A stretch of DNA of 34,298 nt from Chrysophaeum taylorii (taxonomy: Eukaryota; Sar; Pelagophyceae; Pelagomonadales; Pelagomonadaceae), in the NCBI GenBank assembly GCA_029834535.1, contig JAQMWT010000300.1:1-34298 (forward strand), read 5' to 3'. How positions within the stretch are numbered: position 1 is the first letter of the stretch; the number at the start of each line of letters is the position of its first letter. The notes beneath the pieces are model-generated. The model did no database searches. It was not told the origin of the DNA and saw only the letters and a program-made list of their open reading frames with translations. A program made the translations under genes and the position numbers. Positions 27,067 to 34,298 of the stretch are shown here, piece by piece.

Positions 27067-30000
27067 ATGCCGACCTCGAGGAAGCGCCGACTCAACGCGA
27101 TCCCCTTGCCCCCAGACTTGAGTGTCGTCGACGCCTCGGTCGATATTGAACTCGGCAAGTCGCATTCGCTGACGGACCTCGCCTCGAAGTTCAAATTGGT
27201 GCCGCGAGACGCGTACCTGCTCTGATGGCTGTTGTTTTACCTCGGCTTCAGCGTGGAAGAACACTGCGATGTGCTCGACGAGCTCGCCTACTTCGAAGAG
27301 CGCCACGTCGACACGCTCTGTACAATGTTGGAGTCGGCGGGGATGAGTTATGTCGGCAAGGGGAGGGTCGCCCGATTCTTTCGGGCGCAGGTCCCTTGGC
27401 TTCGCCAGAATCGTCGGCGTCACTTTCCCCCCACCTGCCCGCGGAGTCTCCTCAACTTCGCGTTCTTTGGCCACGCTGGCGGTGTTACCCAGAGCTTGCA
27501 TGGTGAATGAATTTTCGCATATGATCGGCGTGCATCCTGACGATCCCGACTGGTGGCACTTTGCCTTGCGCGGGACGTACCAGGTGTTCACGTACGAATG
27601 GGCATTTCACAAGACATTGGAGGCCAGCACATCCGAGAGACTCCGAGCCACCTTCAACGAAAGGTACCGACTTCTCTATGCCGCGCGCGCGGGTTGCGCG
27701 CTGGGCTGCTTCGGCCTTTTTTACTGGAGGCTCGAAGCGCATCCCCAGCTGCCCATCCTTGCAAACAAGCCCAATGTTGAAGTGCCTGTAAACTGTCTCA
27801 ACAGCGCGCACGCGATCGGCGGCGTTCCCGGCTTTTTTTGGAGCCCTCATTCTCCAATTGCGCGTTGGAAACAAGGCATTTTCGGAGACCCCGAGAGCAG
27901 TCATCGAAACCATGCTGGATCGTGGTCTCGCACTTAACGATAGCGGCATGGAGTCGTCTGTTCATCGCGGCGTTGATCGCTCCAAGTGGGTCTGAGCAAT
28001 GCTTGGATGCTCAAAGGAACTCATCGGCGAGTTGGTCAAGAGCATCGCCAGCGAAAATCCCCGCTCGGCGCTAGAAAACCCGGGGTCGTCGTCGGTACGT
28101 GCCAACGATCACAGACCGCGCGGAATTCCGTACGAGCTGATCAGTTGGATCTGGCGAGCGCCACCAAAGCTCAGGAATCTCCATGGCGACGTTGAGGGTA
28201 AGCTCATGACGGACGAAATGTACCATGACCTTTTTTTTGCCAAAGTCGGTTCGAATGTCTCGAGGGATAAGGTTATCCGTTCGGTCCAATTGCCATGGAC
28301 GATGTTTGTTTCTGGCAAGGGCAACGGATCGTCGGTACTCGGTTATTTCTTGCGTTGTTTTGCCAGCTACTTAAATCCCAATTCGCTCCAAGATAGTAGT
28401 TGCGTGCACTCACAAGAGCTTCTTTCATGTGCTGGGACCCTAATGCACGTGTCGTTCGGCGACCTTTTTAGTGGGCACACTGGGAGCGACCAGTATTCTC
28501 GCAAGCGCGAGAACATATGGATCAAGTTCGAACGCGTCGCGGCGTTGACCGACTGCGAAGTCTTCATGAGCCACCCCTGGCTTCAGCTCGATGAAAACGG
28601 CGTCGTTACGCTCGAACCTCCGCACATTGCCTGGGTGATTGCATATCTGAATTTCTGTGTTCTCGCAAAAGACCAGCCCATTATCAATACGGTAGTCGGA
28701 ACGCTTAAAGCGAAGGCACTCGTGCCGTCCACGATGCAGCCCCAGTTGAGTGCACTGAGAGCAATGGAAGAACGCGTTTGAGGTACTGCTCGTTCTCCTT
28801 GGACCCACCCGGCTGTCAAACGCACCGTCAAGGAGAGGCCACACGAAGAGTACGTCGCTCTCATCACCGAGACGCCGCGCGAAGTGTCGCCTCCGCCCTG
28901 GTTTGACGTCAATTGTTGGCTTCGACGTCTCGTTGGCGCTCATCGATGGTGTGTTCGTGCCGTCGAAAGGATCTCGAAGGAATCCGCTCAACCGTCGATC
29001 AGGTGCTTTCTGCATCTGGCGATTTTCCGGATCATTTTCGGGTTGTGCCACGCGGGCCGACCAACCGAGGACGATGGCATCGACATCCGCGACAACCTGC
29101 TCGTCCCCAAAGACCACCACGGCAACGACATTCTGAACGAGCTCACGGGGCTCCCCGACTCTATCGTCTTCAAGTCGCCCAAGGTGCACCACACGAAGAA
29201 CCGCAAGGAGTTTAAGCGCGTCTACCACAACGACCGAAACCTCGCGTTGTGCCCGGTCTTGCGCATTGTGCACGTCATGCTCACCTACTTCATCCCCAAC
29301 AACGTATCGAAATGGCCGCTCTTCCGCCACTACGATTTCGAGGAAGGTGGCGTCAAGTGCGGCGAGCCTTGGCAGGACGAACTGTTCCGCCGATACTTGC
29401 AGCGGATGTTCATGGCCGCAGGTGCGGGTAATTCCTCTTGAAACGGTGATGTTTCCCGACGCAGGCTGGGATGGACAACACCCCCTCCCGAACCATCGAA
29501 GCCTGCGGCCATCTAGCTGCGGCTGGATGTGCCGCGTGCTCAAGTGCTTCGAGTTGGGGCTCGTAAAACAGCACATGGGCCACGCGAGCGCTGGCGAGAA
29601 CCTCGAGCTCTACCTCCGCGACCAGATGACCTGGGCGAGGGATAAATACGGGTCGGTCGAGGGAGATCCACTCGCCGATCCCAAGAGCGATATGCGACTC
29701 CTTTCGTGCGAAGCCTGCGTCAACGAGGACCTCACGAACCGCAGCGAGCCACTGATAACGTGGCTCAAGCGTCGCCGCGATGAAGAAAGTATCCCCGAGC
29801 TCTGGTACGTGGAGGCTCGAACCCTCCAGATACCCACTCCTCTGCTGTACGATTCACCGCCGCATTTTGTCTTCGGGCAGACGACACAACCCACTCGCGT
29901 CTTGCTTGCCTCTGGCGTAGCGCGGCCGGCGAAGGTGGTGCTGCTTCCCATCCTCTTGGCCACTGTTGCGACTTTGGGAGCCCTCTCTTTTCCCGGCAGC

Positions 30001-30276
30001 CATCGCCCTTGCCTCGAGGTGGCCACGAACCACACGGGCCACGCGCCATTGTTCCAAATTGCGGTCCCCCTAGATCCCCAAGGAGTTTTTACCTGTGCAT
30101 ACATAAGACTCGAAATCACAATTGCAACCGCAGGGCGGGCGCGCGGAGCGGAACCCTCGGCAGTTGTAGGCGGACCGCGGAAACCGCGGCGCGATGGACC
30201 GTCGAGCGATAGACCGTCGACGAGAAAGAAACCGTCGACCTCCGGGCCGCCATGTCGACGCGGAGTTGGAAATTGA
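27067..30276 (+). pseudogene. Tyrosine-recombinase-like gene, interrupted
   Basis: A plus-strand gene in several frames. Frame 1 from ATG 27067 (MPTSRKRRLNAIPLP) reads through a TGA at 27223 into WLLFYLGFSVEEHCDVLDE. Frame 2 (27500-27700) has HPDDPDWWHFALRGTYQVF. Frame 3 runs from about 27790 to 29421 with TGAs at 27993 and 28779 and holds the recombinase-like part. An SAM-like N-terminal segment (TMQPQLSALRAMEERV, then SPWTHPAVKRTVKERPHEE) precedes KVHHTKNRKEFKRV, a candidate catalytic Lys, and LALCPVLRIVHVMLTYF. After a 43-nt intron come NHRSLR, QHMGHASAGENLELYL with a GH and Tyr spaced as in the nucleophile motif, and WARDKYGSVEG. CPVL-type signatures occur in fungal DUF3435 and Crypton recombinases. 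The family call is by motif only. Confidence 0.5.
29422..29464 (+). other. Predicted 43-nt intron in the recombinase-like gene
   Basis: GTGCGG ... GACGCAG. Removing it joins FMAAG to WDGQHPLP in phase and restores the frame holding QHMGHASAG. Length and donor match the two introns of the neighbouring gene. Confidence 0.55.
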
Positions 30277-30415
30277 GTCCAAGTTCTAATCATCCATTAA
30301 AGCGCGGAGAATTATTATATCCTCGTTTTTTTTTATTTGTGTGTCCAAGATCCAGTGTATCTTTGTCGCGGGACTCGAAATAATTATTTGGTGATCGTTA
30401 GTTCGACCAAGCGTG
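30277..30415. other. Intergenic region upstream of the Hsp70-like gene
   Basis: AT-rich, with TTATTATATCC at 30311-30321 and a poly-T run. A plausible promoter region, but no element is certain. Confidence 0.35.
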
Positions 30416-33281
30416 ATGAGCAAGATGCACATGGTTACGAGAGGTAGCGCAAAAGCGCGCGGGGGCAACGAGCTATCATCGACACCCGAAGGCGAGGGGG
30501 GTCGTGTCGACCCTCCTTCGGCCGTTTTGGCGCGAGCGGAGGAGCCATGGGAGGAGCCAGTGGCGCGGAAGAAGCTCAAGAGGTCTCGGAAAGGAGGTGC
30601 AAAGCATCGTGTGACCGCGGACCTCAAAGACGAACCTTATGCGGTGCCGAGCTTGAACGAAGGCGAGGATGGTTGGCCGCCAGAGACTACTCCCCAATTC
30701 CCCTCGGACTCGTGCGAGGATGGCGTTGCGGGCAACAGATCGCGTGTCCTCGAATCCGTGGCCGTTTTCCTCGAATCGTCGGAGGACAAACCTGGCCATT
30801 GGAAGCGGGGCAAGTTGCCCGAAGACATCGCCGATCGTCTCGTCACGGACCACGTCTATAACGGCAGTCTTCTCCAAGGTCAAATTTGCGCGCTTCCCAT
30901 GAGCTCTATTGTCGAGGTAGCTCGCCAAAAGGCCCGTGACCTTGAAAAGGGCTTTCCACGTGCTCTCGCACATCTCGTGAGCACCACCTTTATGGCGACG
31001 GAAAAGACTCAAGTCCTCCTGAACGAGGGGGGAATTGGCGCCTTGAACAAGAACATGCACGTCGTCGATCTCTCCACTTGCCACACTTGTGCCGCCATCT
31101 TCGGGTCTCGGGATGGAAAATCGGAGCTCACCTCCGTGAACTTCAAGTCGGATTATGATTCGACGATACGGTCGTCCATCAATTTTCCGAGAACGACCCC
31201 CGGGGTTGACTTTGGTTGCGAGAATAACCCGGCGGTTTCTCACGTCCCGAGCGTCAGACTGATGCACGGGCGACGGCTTTGCGAAGCAGACCTCGTTCTT
31301 CAGTATATAAAAACGTGCCTTCGTTCGGAGGACGTCACCCTGATACCGAAGCACGAGGCTTACATGTTCGACGAGCGATTCGACCGCGACAACCTTCAAC
31401 GTGCGCTCTTGGAGCTCAATCGGACACTAGACCATTAATGGAAGCCAGATTCCAAGCACCAGAGGGAAAGCATTATACGCGATTGCGAAGACCCCCTCAG
31501 CAAGCTCGCCCTCATGGACTTTTACGATGAGTGCACGACGGTGTTCGTATTCAAACTCGTCTACAACAGCGGCTTTTTGTTCTGCCAACCCGAGTTCATC
31601 AGCGCGATCGAACTCACGAACGTGAACGAGTACATCTCCAATATGACAGAGGATCCGGAACATGCGCCTGTCATTTCTGGGTACCCAGAATCCTACGGCC
31701 TCCTACTCCCCGAGTGGGTGGCGACGGTTCAACTCGCATTTCGGAGTCCTCATGTCCTCGTCCCCGTTGCTGAGGAGCACGCAGGAGCTCGTGCCGTCCT
31801 GGAGCACCACCTTGCTCACGAGATGTTTGGGCAAATTTCGAGACAAGTGCGACAAAACAAGACGCCGGTTGTCTCTCACGTCATCGTGATCATCGAAAAC
31901 GGGGCGGGACAGACAAGCGTGACTGTCTTCCTCATCAACGTGCGCGATGATACCAACTTCGCCGGGTTTCTCGTCGACTACGAAGCCCTGGCCTCGGAAT
32001 CTACCACAGGTGTCTGCGGTCGGCTGTATAACTGGCGCATCCTCGAGATGGCCTACGACAAGCTGCGTAATCTCGACAAGTTAAAGACTTGTGGGCTTCC
32101 AACCCAAGAGCTTTTTTGTTCGCTGAATGCCGACAGAGTCGAGTGTTGGAAGTGCGCCGTGTTCCCGAAGAAAGTCCAGGACCTCAGGGATGGGGTATCT
32201 ACGAAACCGCTGCCGTTCGACGTCTACTGCGATCGGCTCCACCAAGCTCGCGTCGAGTTCACGTGGTCGGACCTCTCGGAAATATTCGTGCACGAGCGCA
32301 CGGTGCTATGGCGTCTCATAATTGAAACGGCACAGAGGGCCATCGACACGTACAAGGAACGGAAGAGAGGCTTCTTAAACCTCGGTTTTAAAGACCCTCG
32401 CCTGGGTAAGAAGAAATATCACAACGCCACGTTTATAGTCCAAGGCAACGACGAGACGCCCTGCGACGTGATACTCACAGGCGGTTCGTCGAGCATCCCC
32501 CGCCTCACCAACTTCTTTCCATGGTGCAACACCATGACCACGCCGGAGGGAAGTCATGCGACGCTTATCGGTGCGCTCTGGTTTTACGCGCACTTCTTTG
32601 ACTGCTCATGTTTCAGGTTCTGCGCGCGCCGCCGTTCGCGATTTCGTGCACCACTTCCCGTCGTTCGACACCAAGAAGTTTCGCGGCGACAATTACACGC
32701 CGTGTGGCGTCGGCTGTCTCCTTCTACACGAACATTTTCCCGAAGCCGACGCCCAGAAGAACTTCTGGGTGTCGGGGGACGGGTCGTTCATCGAGATGAT
32801 TCTCGAGGGACACCCCTTCATGCGCCCCGGGAATGACCCGTCGACGAAAGTCGACATGGGCCTCAACCTATCCTGGGGCCTAGAAGATTCCAAGTATGCT
32901 CTTCGGTTCTTTCTCCTCGGGATCAACATCAGAGCAATCTCCACATTCGACGTCGCCAACCCGCTCTGCATCGATTTTGCGACGCCATCTCTTGATCGCG
33001 CAGCTCTTGGAGAAAAAGGCTGGACTGAAGGGACGCCCGTCTCCATCAAGCCGTTCGCGGCGTGGCAGATTACGAAAGTCGAGGTTGATGGTATCTCCGT
33101 GCATAAGGTCGTCGGACTGACCGTGGGCTTCATCGCCTCGTTCGAAGTTGTCAAGACCTCGCGCGGGAAGTCGACGAAAACGCCAAGGCACGTCGAAGCC
33201 AGCATGTCGGCTCGATGCGATGACTTCGAGAACATGCTGAGGACCCTCGATGACAGGGTTACCGAGGCCCTCGAGTGGTAA
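30416..33281 (+). CDS. Divergent Hsp70/HSPA12-like ATPase, three exons
   Basis: Exons 30416-31400, 31449-32570 and 32617-33281 join to 2772 nt, or 923 residues plus TAA. Both introns are phase 1 and start GTGCGCTCT. An N-terminal extension of about 200 residues is disordered, with the basic patch KKLKRSRKGGAKHR at 53-66, a possible nuclear signal. The actin-like ATPase fold follows: phosphate-1 loop VVDLSTCHTCAAIF (Asp at 218; canonical DLGTT), PVAEEHAGARAVLEHHLA (like EPTAAA), phosphate-2 IIENGAGQTSVTVF (Glu at 478; canonical DLGGGT) and the adenosine motif LTGGSSSIPRL (Gly 673-674). The splice into GSARAAVRDFV matches the Hsp70 AxGAA helix. The last 220 residues are not a standard peptide-binding domain. 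Reduced ATPase activity is likely. The intact frame among decayed neighbours suggests a functional host or cargo gene. Confidence 0.8.
31401..31448 (+). other. Intron 1 of the Hsp70-like gene (48 nt)
   Basis: GTGCGCTCTTGG ... GAAGCCAG. Without removal the frame stops at 31436-31438. With removal DNLQ joins HSKHQRESIIRDCEDPL and continues open for 374 codons. Confidence 0.75.
32571..32616 (+). other. Intron 2 of the Hsp70-like gene (46 nt)
   Basis: GTGCGCTCTGG ... TTTGACTGCTCATGTTTCAG, with a branch-point-like TTGACTG 15 bases before the acceptor. Removal joins ATLIG to SARAAVRDF, the conserved Hsp70 order. Confidence 0.85.
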
Positions 33282-33932
33282 ACCCAATGTCCCCGTCACT
33301 ACGATTGTCGCTTCGGACACGGGCCTCCACGACCACCGCACAATCTCCAAGAATTGGGGGGGGGGGACAATGATGACGCCCTTTCGACGGCCGAAGAAGA
33401 CGACCCCCCGCCTCTCCCATCACCACTTTTTTTTTTTTTCTTGTCTCGCGCGATAGTTCGCTGCCGTTCCCCTGGTCTCGTCACCATCTTGGGTCTTGAG
33501 ATCTGCATAGGGGGCCTGCTGTGCGCGCAAGTCGACAACAAATACGTTCGACATACTATCGTATGTCGTACTTTCGCATGTCGCAAGAGTCCTGTTTGGT
33601 CACGCTTTGTGTGGAGTGGGATGTAGAGGTCATTTTCGGGGAGCCGAGGCGAGTACTCCTAGTAGATCAAGAAGTGGATAACACGGAGTGTGCGGATGGC
33701 AGCGCCCACGTGCGAACGCACTCGATCTGTGAACGCACGCGACCTGGAGTCGACCGCGCCACTCAATGGTAACGACCAACATCTCGCGTGGTTTTCGCTC
33801 TGGCGGGCGGCGGCGGGGCTATCAAGACGCTCACGTCCGAAAAACATTTTCTTAATCTGAGACATGATGACATAACGCGCGGCCGCGCTTGCGGCTTGTT
33901 CAGGCCATCCGGCGGCGTCGCGAGCGCGATGC
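33282..33932. other. Non-coding region with homopolymers and a hairpin
   Basis: Contains 11 G (33356-33366), 13 T (33427-33439) and the inverted repeat CGACATAC-TATC-GTATGTCG (33549-33568), followed by a third related arm GCATGTCG. Open frames here are short and low in complexity. Confidence 0.5.
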
Positions 33933-34268
33933 ATGGCCTTCAGCGTCGTAACAGCACCCCAAACATGCGCAGAGCGCATCGCTGCGCGAACCTGGGTGGC
34001 AAGCGGCTGCGCCAACTTCACAGAGGCAAAGGCGGCCCAAACTCGCCGCATCTACCGTGAGGGGATCGCCAACGCATTAGGCCGGGCTCGCTGTGCCCTC
34101 ACCGCCCTCACCCATGTCGCCGCCTCGGGGAACCTCACCCAGGCCGCCCGATCCCAGCAGGACGTCACCCTTCGTCGCACATACGTCCGGCGGCAGCATG
34201 CGTACGACCTACGGGCGGGGCCCGTCCTCTCTTCGCCTGCCCCACGACTCGGCGATGACCCTTACTAG
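33933..34268 (+). CDS. Hypothetical ORF, Ala/Arg-rich
   Basis: A 111-codon frame from ATG 33933 to TAG 34266-34268 (TEAKAAQTRRIYREGIANAL, RCALTALTHVAASGNLTQAA), predicted helical. A minus-strand frame at 33659-34051 (LKAMHRARDAAGWPEQAA) overlaps it and is equally plausible. Neither has a recognisable domain, so this may be one exon of a gene that continues past the window, or chance in GC-rich sequence. Confidence 0.2.
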   Translation: MAFSVVTAPQTCAERIAARTWVASGCANFTEAKAAQTRRIYREGIANALGRARCALTALTHVAASGNLTQAARSQQDVTLRRTYVRRQHAYDLRAGPVLSSPAPRLGDDPY

Positions 34269-34298
34269 GTAGCTTCACTCCGCCCGAAGGCATACCGA

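Noticed and set aside
27212..27250. 39-nt intron (GTACCT ... CTTCAG) that would remove the first in-frame TGA
   Set aside because: Frame and a CTGAT branch-like motif would fit, but it is shorter than the other introns and would delete the coherent WLLFYLGFS segment. A nonsense change is simpler. It is not excluded.
27223..28781. Reassigned TGA codon in this organism
   Set aside because: TGA terminates pol in copia A and C, and the intact 923-codon gene uses TGG for Trp with no internal TGA.
28440..29576. 378-codon minus-strand open frame
   Set aside because: It overlaps the recombinase-like plus-strand frames. Its His/Arg/Val-rich composition and lack of motifs mark it as antisense shadow.
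29800..29880. tRNA-like T arm on the minus strand (GGAGGGTTCGAGCCTCC)
   Set aside because: Loop register is wrong for a TTC loop, no A box or acceptor stem can be paired, and it lies in a plausible coding frame.

Overview
The window is eukaryotic DNA from a transposon-dense compartment, most likely a fungus. The one intact gene has two very short spliceosomal introns (46 and 48 nt) that open with GTGCGC and end in CAG. The rest is dominated by Ty1/copia retrotransposons with tiny LTRs, Helitron helicase remnants and simple-repeat-rich satellite-like blocks. Short introns and GTGCG donors would suit a GC-rich basidiomycete such as Pucciniomycotina, but that placement is inference. No bacterial operon, rRNA gene, tRNA gene or CRISPR array was found.

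Layout. 1-1549: 3' half of a dead copia element (copy A) that runs in from the left. 1550-2596: first copy of a dispersed repeat (R1) rich in CCGT runs, poly-C and a 12-bp palindrome. 2597-3535: an end-of-ORF module split by a MITE with 7-bp target duplications and by a SINE-like element with a (TTAG)n tail and 12-bp target duplications. 3595-8765: copia element B on the minus strand, with identical 121-bp LTRs and a gag-pol reading frame broken only by frameshifts. 8810-9790: Helitron/Pif1 helicase fragment and a minisatellite. 9885-10420: second R1 copy. 10426-15838: copia element C, complete, with 96-bp LTRs and a 5-bp target duplication. 15844-17215: third R1 copy with a roughly 220-bp tandem array. 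17216-17699: second copy of the 2.6-3.5 kb module and an LTR scrap. 17700-20870: degenerate minus-strand coding fragments and a copia pol scrap (copy E). 20904-23490: a candidate 2.6-kb DNA transposon with subterminal repeats, hit by SINE-like elements. 24262-24932: second Helitron helicase fragment. 25186-26852: minus-strand 5' half of a copia element (copy D).

From about 27 kb the character changes. 27067-30276 holds a damaged plus-strand gene with features of a tyrosine recombinase (Crypton/DUF3435-like by motif), interrupted by three in-frame TGA codons. Directly downstream and on the same strand, 30416-33281 is an intact three-exon gene for a divergent Hsp70/HSPA12-like actin-fold ATPase of 923 residues. 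A recombinase followed by an accessory gene is the arrangement expected of a large recombinase-mobilised element, but no element ends are visible here.

How it fits together: the R1 repeat has been a repeated landing site. Copia B and C lie in different R1 copies within a few bases of the same ATACTCAT motif. The module downstream of R1 exists in two copies that carry different later insertions, so insertions can be ordered in time. Many coding breaks are single-base indels, so assembly error must be kept in mind before calling every copy dead.
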